Source of the DNA: Xanthostigma xanthostigma | Lineage: Eukaryota; Arthropoda; Insecta; Raphidioptera; Raphidiidae | Reading direction: 5' to 3' | Length of the DNA: 64,000 bases | Assembly (NCBI GenBank): GCA_963575645.1 | Contig: OY754467.1 | Location: forward strand, 4,526,001 to 4,590,000 | In this document: piece after piece, positions 33,511 through 44,119 of the stretch | Position numbering within the stretch: position 1 is the first letter of the stretch | Layout: each line of letters opens with the position of its first letter | Notes under the pieces: generated by a model | What the model saw: the letters and a program-made list of their open reading frames with translations, nothing else | What the model was told of the DNA's origin: nothing | Databases searched by the model: none | Program-made: the position numbers and the translations under genes

Positions 33511-33857
33511 CAACCGTTATACATAGTTATCAGATCGATATGGTAACCTGTTAATATAATGCAACTTTTGGTAAGGTAGCACATTAGTATTATTAGTATT
33601 CGGCGGTGTATAATAATAGGACGGGGCAACAAAACAACTCGATTGTTAGTAGAAGGTACTTGCGACTTCATCTCGTACACCGGGTATAATAGACACGTGT
33701 CTTTAGTGCCCCACTTATCTACATTAATTAATGAACTCGTATGACTTGAAGTAAAACTTGTTGCCTCGTTAAAAATCGCGTTTTTTATTTCATAAAGTTT
33801 CACTGAATGTTGAGAACACTACTCGGTTCTGTTCTCTTGACCCATATAATTTAATAA
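33511..33857. other. No feature recognised
   Basis: No gene or repeat match; a 97-codon minus frame is not recognised. Confidence 0.45.
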
Positions 33858-34303
33858 TAGTATATTGTGCGACTATTGAGAGAAGGAGACGATTCCATGA
33901 GCGTGTAATTTGCCGCAAGAGCGTAGCGAGTGCGGTAACACGCGAGTGGAATATTCTCCTTCGATCTATAGTCGCACATAATACTTTATTCAACTAGCAC
34001 GAGTAATATGTAATCGGGGCCCTGATAAAAGAGGGAAAAATAATAAATCACTTCATTGATTGACGTACCCACAGCCCTCGATGCACACAGGATGGCCCTG
34101 ACTTTCGCTGAATTGCGATGCTGTTTTCATATAATATACAAATCGCTACCGCGTTCCTATTGGTCCAGAAACTATGCAGTAATACATTATCGTACAGTTT
34201 CGGCTCATTATTAGCACTCTACGCGTCAGCATGAAGTAATTTATTATTTCTCCCGAATTTAACAGGGCCCCGAAATTATATATTACTCACGCGTGTTGAA
34301 TAA
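33858..34303 (+). mobile_element. Composite MITE N, copy 2
   Basis: Two joined inverted-repeat units. The first (33858-33985) has arms TAGTATATTGTGCGACTAT and GATCTATAGTCGCACATAAT around CGAGCGTAGCGAGTGCGG. The second (33986-34303) has arms ACTTTATTCAAC and GTTGAATAA with CACGAGTAATATGTAATCGG/CACGCGTGAGTAATATATAA. The same pair recurs at 42680. It has one unit of CGCGTTCCTATTGGTCCAG, against two at 42680. Confidence 0.75.
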
Positions 34304-35310
34304 TAATCTATATCTGTCCGACAAACAGTACAAAACAAAGGAAAAACCCTAAAAAATCCCGACTCCTGACCGTGACTATCTATCCAAATTGAAAAACCCC
34401 ATAATATACTTAATATAAAAAATAAAATTGATAAATTTTCATTTTGTGTTATTTATTAATAAAAAATTTAAAAAAAATGTCATTGTATGCTAAAATTTGG
34501 GACTTGAACCAGAGACCTTTGACATCTCTAATAATAATTTGTAAACAGACGCAACGCAATGAGCACCAATTGTTTTTGGGGGACGGTTTTAAAACAGGTA
34601 TACAAAATGCACCGATCTGAAAGCATTGGGTATCTACGACATACTATGTGCGCTTTGTTTTTATGCTCTTTTTCTTGTCCAAGCTATGGCCAAAAATAAC
34701 CAACTTGAGATAACTTTCGCTCCCGCGCATTTTTAGTGTATATAAATTTCGAACTCTTTGTGGTTCAATAAATGCCCGTATAAAAATGGGGATGAGCAGT
34801 GTGCAAAAATAATAGCGATTTGAATCCGGACCAAGCTGGTAAATTATTCATGAGTGTGAAATACATCTTTTCGGGAAAAACGCCTCGTGAAAAATCGGTG
34901 GCACGTGACGCGATGTTACGTTCTTTTGTTCTAACGCCGGCGACGTATATACACAAAACAATTGCGTGCGTGGCGGATAGATTGTGAAGAGATATTTCAC
35001 GCGCATGCGCGTAAACAAATAGAGGCGCACGGCATGATGTATGAGAATTGAGGACCAAGAGGAAATGCTAAACATATACAACTATCTCCGGTGTTATGTT
35101 GTGCTAACGGCTTATCTCTTCATACAGGTAGATATTTGTACGGTGTGTCCCATCGACGACAATTCACGCGCGAATAACGCGATGGAGAAATTTAATTTTA
35201 CACTTTGACGGACAAACCGGCTTAGACCGTCATAAACAAAACTTCAAAAGTTTGACAAGACGGCTGAAGCCGTCGTATACTACGGAACGTTTTATAGCCA
35301 GACGGGTGTA
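34304..35310. other. No gene recognised; GC-richer patch
   Basis: 34780-35060 holds three overlapping frames of 62-97 codons and is GC-richer than average. None is recognisable. A damaged tRNA-like sequence lies at 34491. Confidence 0.4.
34491..34575 (-). repeat. tRNA-like remnant
   Basis: Box B GGTTCAAGTCC and a weak box A (GGTGCTCATTGCG) about 55 nt upstream on the minus strand. Stems are poor. Confidence 0.4.
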
Positions 35311-35606
35311 GCAGTTTATTTTTAATCGACTTCAACAAAAAGGAGGAGGTTCTATGTTCGCCTGTATATATATATTTTTTTTTATGTATGTTCACCGATT
35401 TCTCCGTCAATTATGGACCGATTTTCAAATTATTTTTTTTATTCGAAAGAGTGCACCTCAGAGGTGGTCCCATCGGAACCAAGTCAGGATCTGATGGTTG
35501 AATCCGGAGAAATCGAGGGAAACTCTCAAATTTCAAAGAAACGCATAATGTTTTTTATGTATGTTCACCGATTTTTAGTGTTAGATTAACACTAAAAAGA
35601 GAAAAA
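35311..35606 (+). repeat. Widespread insect interspersed repeat fragment
   Basis: AATCGACTTCAACAAAAAGG, AGGAGGTTCTATGTTCGCC, TTTATGTATGTTCACCG and GTGGTCCCATCGGAACC are blocks I recognise from a repeat common in insects. TTTTATGTATGTTCACCGAT occurs twice (35382, 35559). Confidence 0.5.
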
Positions 35607-35807
35607 TAAAATATTTTTAACAAAAAAATTGAACCGACTTCACACTAAAAAGTAAAAAATAATTGCGTATTGAAATGTTTTGGAGTCGGTGTAGTTCTCG
35701 GAATAGACTTCATTTTGGCTGACACCGACTCCAAAACATTTCAATACGCAATTATTTTTTACTTTTTAGTGTGAAGTCGGTTCAATTTTTTTGTTAAAAA
35801 TATTTTA
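35607..35807. repeat. Perfect 86-bp inverted repeat
   Basis: Arms 35607-35692 and 35722-35807 are exact complements by my reading, with a 29-nt loop. They contain GAACCGACTTCACAC and CTAAAAAGTAAAAAAT; the latter is shared with element E arms. The arm sequence (AACCGACTTC) is the natural end of the repeat just upstream, so this may be a folded-back duplicate of it. Confidence 0.92.
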
Positions 35808-36118
35808 TCCAGTGTAGAATACATACCATGTGTGCTTTGTGTCACCGTACAAATATCTACTAAGGCAATATTGTCACAACATAACAACTTATAAAAGTAA
35901 TTCAATTACAAACATATGAAAAAAAACTATAGTGTCAAAATTGGAACAAAACTGAATTTTTAAGTGTCCGTCAAAGTGTTAATACTCCCGTTCAATGGAA
36001 ATTTTGCAATAAAATTGGGCGGAGCTTTAAAAGCATGGCGACGATAAGGTGTAATTTCGCATAGTCCCATATAGCAGAAATGGCGAACCTATGACCCGCG
36101 GATTCAACTGACTCACGC
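35808..36118. other. No feature recognised
   Basis: No gene or repeat match. Confidence 0.45.
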
Positions 36119-36790
36119 AAAATCATATTAAACCTCCGAATGGCCGTAGTTTCCAAACTAAAGGAGATACATGCGTTTGCTCATTGAATTCAGCCTATTT
36201 TTTTCTGTAAGCATTCTCAATTTCAAAAGTATATTAAAGAATTCGTTTTTTGCAATTTTTTCAAGGCATACCCCTTTAAAAAAACGCGATTTTTGATGAA
36301 AATCGAAATCTTTCGGAACTTTGGTAAAATCATCATGCTTATAGAAAAAACACGCTGAATCCAATGTTCACAAACAAACGTATGTGTGTCTTTTGGTTTA
36401 GAAGTTATTTGCGTTTATAGTTTTCAGAAAATCATATAAAACCTTTGAATGGACGTAGTTTCCAAAGTAAAAGAGATACAAACGTTTGCTTACGCTCATT
36501 GAATTCAGCGTATTTTTTTCTGTAGGCATTCTCAATTTCAAAAGTATATTAAAGAATTCGATTTTTGCAATTTTTTCAAGTCATACCCCTTTAAAAAAAT
36601 GCTATTTTTGGCGAAAACCGAAATCTTTCGGAACTTTGGCAAAATCATCATGCTTATAGAAAAAAACACCCTGAATCCAATGAGCACAAACAAACGTCTA
36701 CCTATATGTCTTTTGGTTTAGAAGTTATTTGCGCTTATAGTTTTCAGAAAATCATATAAAACCTTCGAATGGCCGTAGGTTCCAAATACG
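36119..36790. repeat. ~310-bp tandem duplication
   Basis: AAAATCATATNAAACC starts units at 36119, 36428 and 36748 (spacing 309 and 320). Two full units and a short third share GAATTCAGCSTATTTTTTTC, TCAAGKCATACCCCTTTAAA and AGAAGTTATTTGCG. Confidence 0.88.
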
Positions 36791-36890
36791 CGGAATCCAG
36801 CATGGTCGTAAAACGTCGTGTGTCGTCCAAAAAAAATTTCGACAAGATGACAAGGTCCCCGCGGGTTCGATCCCTGCCGACATCATCATA
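36791..36890 (+). repeat. tRNA-like 3' half
   Basis: CGCGGGTTCGATCCCTGC makes a full five-pair T arm with box B. No convincing 5' half is seen. It ends directly before Helitron B copy 4. Confidence 0.4.
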
Positions 36891-36895
36891 TATAT

Positions 36896-37469
36896 TAATA
36901 CGCTAAGGTTAAAGATGTTTGCCTCCCTTTTTAGAAAAAACCTCACAATTTCTCCACATAAATTATATATCATTTTACAGATAATTGCTTGCTCTACTGA
37001 CATCGATTTATTATTGCTTTTGTTTTTGTAAATTAATTAAAATACAGCAACGCTGAACAACGTCTGCCATCTAACGACTTTAATTTTGAAACAACGTCAA
37101 CACTTCGATCTGTCATCTGACCTTCATATTGTAATACAACAGACACAATACTGCATACTGCCATCTGACGGCTTTAATTTTGAAACAGCGAGCAACGCTG
37201 AACAACGTCACAGCAATGCTGCATGATGCCATCTGACGGCTTAGCTCAACGCTTTTGCTACTTGCGCCTCTATATGACAATTTTAGTAAAATATTTCTTC
37301 GATCTGTCATCTGAGCTTCATATTGTAATACAACAAAAAGCAGAACGTTATAAGCAGTGTGCAAAATTAGAAACGAATTGAATACCTGCAATCATATTTA
37401 AAAAATAATTTTGTGAAGTGATAATTATTATACTTATTTAGTGCGAATAATTCGCATAGGTCACACTAG
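36896..37469 (+). mobile_element. Helitron B, copy 4
   Basis: TCATATATATTAATACGC at the 5' end. The 3' end is hairpin GTGCGAATAATTCGC, ATAGGTCACA, then CTAG. A and T flanks. 574 bp. The cleanest full copy; its reverse-strand frame of 92 codons is intact but starts TTG. Confidence 0.92.
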
Positions 37470-38087
37470 TTGAATCTTATTTTTCTTTGTAAATTTAGGA
37501 ACACTGTATGTATTGCGCTATCGCTATCTTCATGCAACAATATATTATGTAACATAACCTGCAGATATTAAGCAGGAATATCAACTTCGTATAAAGTAGA
37601 TGACAATTATTATATTTTCAACGTTTGTAGGTCTTCTTACCTTCTTATCAATTGTTAAGTCTTTTATGTAGCTGGCCATGAAAGAGAGTTGAATTTACTC
37701 GACTAGTCTGGATATTATGTCGAAAATGTAACAACCATTTTCTCGATTGGCAATTGTTAAGCTAGCTCATAATATTTTATGAATCGAGTTGCATTTCTTT
37801 TCACAAAAGACGCTCTGTTTACACAAGATGGCCAATAATATAGGTACTCTCATAACATACACCTAATGCTGCAAATATTATTCGGTCGGTGTTACCACAA
37901 TTTTTACGATTCCAATGTCACTAATGCCTATTAAAAAAAATGATAAAATTATGCGGGATACAAGGCTAAATATAAAAACAATTTTTATTCACTAGAACAT
38001 CATTTAATCGTCAACGTTTCGGCAGAAATTCATGTCTTCTTCAGGACCTTAAAAATGTCTAGTAAAAAGTCATAAAATTAAAATTAA
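37470..38087. other. No gene; contains a CTGAAGA...GAAACG motif
   Basis: On the minus strand at about 38013-38045: CTGAAGAAGACATG, then TTTCTGCCGAAACGTTGACG. Related to motifs at 46300, 51071 and 52450 (see findings). Confidence 0.45.
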
Positions 38088-38343
38088 AAAAATTGGTTGT
38101 CTGTAAAGTCGGTTTACGGACGATAGTTTTACGTGATAACGTCATAAAGAAACATTGATGAACTCTCTGACGTCACGCGAGAAGAGAGAGAAATGCGTAC
38201 AAGCCGACGCTTGGGCCGATCGTGCCTCTCTATCGCTTATACCGCGCTCTCGCTTGCACGCTCAGGCTCAGGCGGAACGTGACACTTTTTCGTGCGTGCA
38301 GCCGGTGTTTCATCAATTTATAAGACGTTTTCACGTCAAAAAA
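38088..38343 (-). repeat. Element D, copy 3 (longest interior)
   Basis: TTGGTTGTCTGTAAAGTCGG and TTTTACGTGATAACGTCATA at the left, GACGTTTTCACGTCAAAAAA at the right. Unlike the other copies it keeps a GC-rich interior (CTGACGTCACGCGAGAAGAG, CTCTCGCTTGCACGCTC), so it may be closest to the full-length form. Confidence 0.8.
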
Positions 38344-38724
38344 AACAAAATTTTAAAACATTATTATCAAACATTTAATAACAATGCCGCACGAGTTGCA
38401 CATACCTACTATTTTTTATTACGAATAAAATTAATTTAAAATTAAAATTTTATTACGAATTAATAAAAGATATTAGAAGTAATAAAAATTAAAATCAAAT
38501 CATTAAAAAGTTGACAATTCAGTTAAAATTGTTATTGTTTTGGTAACTATGGTAACTCTGAATTTGCGTGCGGCAAACAATAATTTCAGTGCGACAAATA
38601 AAGTTTCCGCACGCAAATGAAAATAGCTACTTTTCAACCGTAACAGCGTGCGTAAACATACCACTTTTCCCGCATGAGTAATAAAAAACTTTTTTAAAAA
38701 CTAAACTTCCTAAATAATAAAAAT
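38344..38724. other. Fragment of element C, otherwise nothing
   Basis: 38460-38535 (AGAAGTAATAAAAATTAAAA, GACAATTCAGTTAAAATTG) matches the interior of C in reverse. Confidence 0.5.
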
Positions 38725-38850
38725 AATAAAAACTTTAAAAGATGTATTTTAAAAAAATATAAAATTATATCCTTTCTTTCTAAAAAATTTTTTAGAAAGA
38801 AAGGATATAGGTATTTTTATATTTTTTTAAAATAAGTCTTTTAAAGTTTT
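38725..38850. repeat. Loop-less palindrome
   Basis: Arms of about 63 bp meet at CTAAAAAATTTTTTAG (centre 38787/38788); ATCCTTTCTTTC pairs with GAAAGAAAGGAT. A few mismatches further out. Confidence 0.85.
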
Positions 38851-39975
38851 TAAAAATAAAAAAACGGAATTTTTTTTAACAAGCTTTTTAGTTCCTTTAC
38901 AGTAACAACTGATAAAAGCTTGTTTTTTTTTTATTAAATTCGTTTATCTATTTTAAGTTTTTAGTGTGCTTTATTAAAAGTGCGATTTGCATCCGGACGA
39001 AAGCCGGACCGGTAAGTTAGTTATTATAATAATGTATTGTTATCGGAATTACATACGTATGCAAAATTTCAGCGCAATCGGAAATCGGGAAGTTGGTCAA
39101 AAACTTGCAAAGATTTGATTTCAGACAGACAGACACCGGGACAGGTGAAGCTAAATAAAGGCTTGTAAAAATGGAAGCCGTCATGGTACGCCTGGCAGAT
39201 ATGAAACACTCTGTATACAAGCGATGAACGTGTCGAGTATACTATAGCCGGGTACAAAGGCGCACGCATGGCACAGTGACAAAGTGTATAGTATACGTGC
39301 GCGCGCTTACACACAAGGGAGTCGAGAGCGATGGAGTAGAAGGGGCATGACGGCATAAGAGAACGTCATGCCGTTTGGCATGGTTTTACTGTCAATAGAT
39401 GTTTCACATCAAAATGAAGGTGGGAAGCTTGAATGAAAGCAATATGAAGAAATATGTTTAAGTTGGACCTGCTAGCGGCAGCTCAGCACAGCTTTGCTGT
39501 AGTGGATTACAAGCTTTAACTTTTGTATCATTCTATACTATATCGTTACTGTAAAATGCTGTTTGAAACGTTATATTGTTATTTAACTTTAATATGTGCT
39601 CGTAATTCAATTCTTTTTGTCGGATTTCAGACTTTGAACTTTTTGTGAATTTAAATTATTTTTCTTATCAAATCTCTCTTCAAGTGTTCATCTTGGGAAG
39701 CAGACATTTCAAATGAAATGTTCTTTTTAATAACAATAGGGTAGCTACAGTTTACTACAATTGTTAAGAAACATCCATTATTACAATGCAATATATTAGG
39801 AAAAATTATTTTCAAACTATTTCGCCTTATAATATTATGTAATCATCAGGCAGCACGACATGCAGTGCAAAGATATCAAACTTTCGACCAGTGTGGTGTA
39901 TACTATTTTTGTCATACCTCGGTCGTAAGTAAGCTTATTAAATACATCTTAGATATCGTGTCCATCGATAATAAT
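38851..39975. other. No gene recognised
   Basis: Contains GTGCGATTTGCATCCGGACG (38980) and CAGACAGACAGACACCGGGAC (39122), fragments of common insect repeats. Small hairpin GGCATGACG/CGTCATGCC at 39347-39374. No coding. Confidence 0.45.
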
Positions 39976-40194
39976 TAATAAGAAAAAATTCGCAGGTTTG
40001 TGGACAATAGTTGTATTTATAAATGTACGACGTTTCGTCTATAAATTTAGACTTTTTCAAGTACAAATTGAAAATTAAAATAAAAAAATAAATGATTATC
40101 AATTTGTACTTGAAAAAGTCTAAATTTATAGACGAAACGTCGTACATTTATAAATACAACTATTGTCCACAAACCTGCGAATTTTTTCTTATTA
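39976..40194. repeat. Perfect 95-bp inverted repeat
   Basis: Arms 39976-40070 and 40100-40194 are exact complements, with a 29-nt AT loop. They include TTCGCAGGTTTGTGGACAAT and TACGACGTTTCGTC. A diverged relative lies at 62930. A 69-codon frame lies within it and is incidental. Confidence 0.93.
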
Positions 40195-40523
40195 CTTATT
40201 AAATACTTTAATTAATCACTTACTTAAATTAATCACATAAAAACACAGATAAATTCCAAGCAAGCAGCTTTGAGATTATGAACGACAGCTGTTCGCGACT
40301 ATTAAAATGCAATAGGGTTGCTATGGAAACGACAACTAACAGTTGATTGGTTGTTTTTGCTTTACTGCCGTTCGAACGTACGTACTTCCCGCATCAGTGC
40401 GTGTAATCCCGCCAATGCGTAAATGTTAGACTTTCTGCCTTACAATTGACGCCGAAAGTATGTGCGTACTTTCGATCGAGGTATGAAGAAAACCTTTTGT
40501 TTTTAGTGCATCATCAGACGTAG
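40195..40523. other. No feature recognised
   Basis: No gene or repeat match. Confidence 0.5.
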
Positions 40524-40757
40524 TCTTTTGACGTGATAACGTCTTATAAATTGATGAAACACCGGCTGCATGCACGAAAAAGTGTCACGTTCCGAAATGT
40601 GTCACGTTCCGCCTGACCCTGTGCGTGCAAGCGAGAGCGCAGTATGACAGCTACTAAAATTTAGGTTATGTATTATTAAATATGATATTCGAGCGGAATA
40701 CGTTATCACGTAAAACTATCGTCCGTAAATCGACTTTACAGACAACCAATTTTTTTA
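40524..40757 (+). repeat. Element D, copy 4
   Basis: TTTGACGTGATAACGTC to TTACAGACAACCAATTTT. One GTGTCACGTTCCG block is duplicated, as in copy 1 but shorter. Confidence 0.8.
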
Positions 40758-41100
40758 AAAGTACCTACTAGTACAAAATAAACAAAGAAATGTCCCTTTT
40801 TAAAGACATTTGAACGCATTTAAAAAATCTCGTGCATATTGAATTCGATATGTCAACTGCGCGGATGTTTTAATTAAAATATGATAATAGAAACGCCACC
40901 TACAACTGATAACATTCAATGGTTTCAATTCTAAATGTATGTATTTTTCGTTTGACAAAATGTTTATCTTTTTGCTCTACTGATTTTGTTAATTTAATTT
41001 TTTGAATGACCTTCTTTACATATACCTACGAGTGGTATAAATGCAATTAATGTAGTTTTGCCTGTCATATCCGAGGTGGCAGAAAACGACCGATCCGATT
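40758..41100. other. No feature recognised
   Basis: No gene or repeat match. Confidence 0.5.
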
Positions 41101-41526
41101 TTAAGAGTATTCGTCCCTGCAAACACCCCCTGCACCCTTCATCTCAAATCTTTTCCCCTCGCCTAAAAACGGTTCGCGCTCTCCCGACGCTATTTTTAAA
41201 GCTAGAGGGTTCTGGTAAACGCCAAATGAAAGACAAAGAATCGGACTACAAATCCTTCAGGCGAATTTTTTGAAAAACAGTTTCGCCTACGTGTGAAATA
41301 TTACGTAACATTATTTTTTTCAAAAGGTTGCAAGTTTTTTCAGGATTTTTTTTTCTAAAAATTCGCCTGAAGGATCTGTAGACTGATTCTTTGTCTTTCA
41401 TTTGCCGTTTACCAGAACCCTCTAGCTTTAAAAATAGCGTCGGAAGAGCGCGAACCGTTTTCAGGCGTGGGGAAAAGATTTGAGATGAAGGGTGAAGGGG
41501 GTGTTTGCAGGGACGAATACTCTTAA
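41101..41526. mobile_element. Long-TIR MITE Q
   Basis: Arms of about 169 bp (41101-41269, 41358-41526): TTAAGAGTATTCGTCCCTGC against its complement, with GCTAGAGGGTTCTGGTAAAC conserved inside. Ends read TTAA...TTAA, suggesting a TTAA target (piggyBac-like). The 71-codon frame at 41058-41273 is within the arm; the other arm does not preserve it cleanly. Confidence 0.85.
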
Positions 41527-41626
41527 TTAAATTGGCATTCTACTAAAACTTTAAAACGATTATATCATAACTTTAATTTCCAATCTAAACCCACCCCCCA
41601 CGCTTTTGTTTTAGTGACTCACAATT

Positions 41627-42285
41627 ATTTTACCATTCCAACCCGCAAGTGAGGAATGGTAGATACTATAGTTTAGGTCAAAAATCACTTTTCAGAAATT
41701 TTACAATATCTTTCCGTTTTGAGGTCCCCCGAATCCAAAAAACATATTTTTAGAAAAACTCTGTGCGTCTGTTAGTCTGTGAACACGATACAGGTCAAAC
41801 GGATGAGCGGATTGAAACCAAATTTTGGGAGGATGTTTGGTATGCAAATATGAAGAGCCCTATTGTTTTTGGGGAAAATCGGCGCATGCGCAGATATGCT
41901 AAATTGGTATTTTGTATATAATAATGGTATACTTTTAATAACGGCTTATTATTCTATTTATTTTTTCAAGAAAGTTTTGTCAAAAATTTTTTTTTCTAAA
42001 CTTTATAGTTTCGGAAATATTTTGAAAATACAAAAAATCATCCGCTCATTTGTTTTATGGATCTGTCAGAAATAAACTAGTTAGGCATGCTTTGATTAAT
42101 TTTTACATGATGTGGAACATACTATGTAGGTAACCATGGCAACGAACAGTTAATATCGTATTGAATAGTAGCCATTACCCGCGTCACCTCATGCGATATC
42201 AGAAATTTTATTTTCTTTATTATAATCAAATATCAACATTTTTGAAGTTGGAGTGGTCCCGTTGCCCAATTGGCTGGAATTTTTT
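41627..42285 (-). repeat. Element K, copy 3 (uninterrupted)
   Basis: From TTTTACCATTCCAACCCG to GGAGTGGTCCCGTTGCCCAA. Continuous at the point where copy 1 carries element D (GAGCGGATGATTTTTTGTAT on the minus strand). Confidence 0.7.
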
Positions 42286-42679
42286 AGTTTTCAGTACAAT
42301 AAAACCGTTCAGCTTAGAAGTTTTCTTACCTATTTTTATTTCTTATACCACTTTTGAAGAAAAAGCCTGATTGCCCGGAATAATATTTATCGTTCAGAAC
42401 TTTTCTTTTAACATAATGGCGTTAAAAACTTGTCATGCGAAAATGAAATTAAAAATAAATTATTAATTAAGATTGAAAAAAAAAACTCTACGACGATAAA
42501 TGAAACATAAGGTTTTAATTAACTTTTAAACTTTTTTTCAAATATATGAAAGTACTCTTAATAATTAAACAAAACTATAGGGTGATTAAAAATTGATATG
42601 AGCTGTGTTTACTTAATAAAAGTGTAGTTTAGGATGAGCCGTAAATGTAGCTCATATTGTGGCGTCATATATTATGCAA
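42286..42679. other. No feature recognised
   Basis: AT-rich, no frame. Confidence 0.5.
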
Positions 42680-43189
42680 TAGTATATTGTCCGACTAGTG
42701 AGAGAAGAAGATTCCATGAGCGTGAAATTTGCCGCACGAGCGTAGCGAGTGCGGTAACACGCGAGTGGAATATTCTCCTTCGATCAATGGTCGCACATAA
42801 TACTTTATTCAACTAGCACGAGTAATATGTAATCGGGGTCCTGATAAAAGAGGGAATAATAATAATTCACTTCATTGATTGACGTACCCACCGCCCTCTA
42901 TGCACACAAGATGGCCCTGACTTTCGCTGAATTGCGATACTGTTTTCATATATACAAATCGCTACCGCGTTCCTATTGGTCCAGAAACTATACAGTAATC
43001 ATTCATTGCCGTACAGTTTCGGCTCGCTACCGCGTTCCTATTGGTCCAGAAACTACGCAGTAATACATTATCATACAGTTTCGGCTCATTATTAGCACTC
43101 TACGCGTCAACATGAAGTAATTTATTATTTCTCCCGAATTTAGCAGGGCCCCGAAATTATATATTACTCACGCGTGTTGAATAAAGTAC
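42680..43189 (+). mobile_element. Composite MITE N, copy 3 (fullest)
   Basis: Same two joined units as at 33858. Two tandem ~60-bp units with CTACCGCGTTCCTATTGG (42961, 43027). Ends TTGAATAAAGTA against TACTTTATTCAA (42801) show the inner inverted repeat. Confidence 0.78.
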
Positions 43190-43802
43190 ATTTTCGCATC
43201 TGTTTGTTCGTGATAATCTTGAAAACCGCTGAACCATTTTAAACTTAGTTTTCAAGGCCTAGTCATAATAACTGTGTATAATTTTTAATTTTAACTGACT
43301 TTAAGAAAAGAGATTGTCAATTCGACATTATTTTTTTAATGTTTGTTCAGCACTAATTTCTCAAGCGGTTACCCATTTGAAAAGTTTCGACGTTGTTTTG
43401 TTCAGAATTTTCACGAATTGGTTCCATATATTTTTTAAAAAATCGGTTCAGTCGCTCTATTTGACTTTACAAAAGGAGATTTTTTTTAATATGTGTTATC
43501 TCATATCTCCGGTATCTGTGAACCGATTTCGATGATATTTGACATAACTTTAGGCCTTAGGGTAAGACCACGTTTTTACTTTCGGATTAGTATTTCTTTT
43601 TTTTAGTTTAGTAATCAAAATTACGGAAAGCAGACTATTAATAACGCGCAAACTTTTGTGCCTGTTAAAACTAGCTGGAGTTCGTTTCACCACAATGTCG
43701 CACTGCGTTATAAAATAATTTACGCACTAGATACATAACCTACCATTAGGTATATTATACGAATGAAATCTGTTTGTCTGAGCGTAAATATGTAATACAT
43801 GT
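43190..43802. other. No gene recognised
   Basis: Low-complexity AT DNA. Confidence 0.45.
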
Positions 43803-43834
43803 TATTATTGTTCTGTCTAGACTATTTGTTGCGC

Positions 43835-43904
43835 ATCTATGCCGGGAATCGAACCCGGGCCACCCGCATGGCAGATGAGTATTCTACCATTGAACTATCA
43901 ACAT
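43835..43904 (-). repeat. tRNA-Gly(GCC)-like sequence
   Basis: Box A AGTTCAATGGTAGAA, anticodon loop CTGCCAT with GCC kept, perfect T arm CCCGGGTTCGATTCCCGG. The acceptor pairs at only about 3 of 7 positions, so it is a pseudogene-like head. Confidence 0.75.
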
Positions 43905-44059
43905 TTTTTTTTCCTTTTTTCCTTTTCTTCCTTTTTTCTTTTTTCCTTTTTTTCCTTTTTTTCTTTTTTCCCTTTTTTTTCTCTTTTTTTTTCTTTTTTT
44001 AGTAATGGTGCATATAATGGCGTCTGTTATAACATAAAGTCGAGAAATGGACGTTAAAC

Positions 44060-44060
44060 G

Positions 44061-44098
<38 letters not shown>
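44060..44098 (+). repeat. TTA microsatellite tail
   Basis: About 13 TTA/ATT units, the 3' tail of the retroposon. Confidence 0.9.
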
Positions 44099-44119
44099 GG
44101 TATTATTGTTCTGTCTAGA

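Larger units (their letters stand above)
43822..44100 (+). mobile_element. Retroposon with exact 19-bp target duplication
   Basis: TATTATTGTTCTGTCTAGA flanks the insert at 43803-43821 and 44101-44119. The insert holds, left to right, an antisense tRNA-Gly-like sequence, a ~100-bp pyrimidine tract of T and C, the 3' body of SINE F (CATAAAGTCGAGAAATGG, CGTTAAACGCA) and a TTA repeat tail. The tail marks plus-strand reverse transcription. Confidence 0.88.

Noticed and set aside
43835..43904. Functional tRNA-Gly
   Set aside because: Anticodon and T arm are good, but the acceptor pairs at about 3 of 7 positions and the sequence is inside a retroposon.
43907..44005. Hydrophobic F/S-rich protein segment
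   Set aside because: Pure T/C tract; the frame is a product of low complexity.
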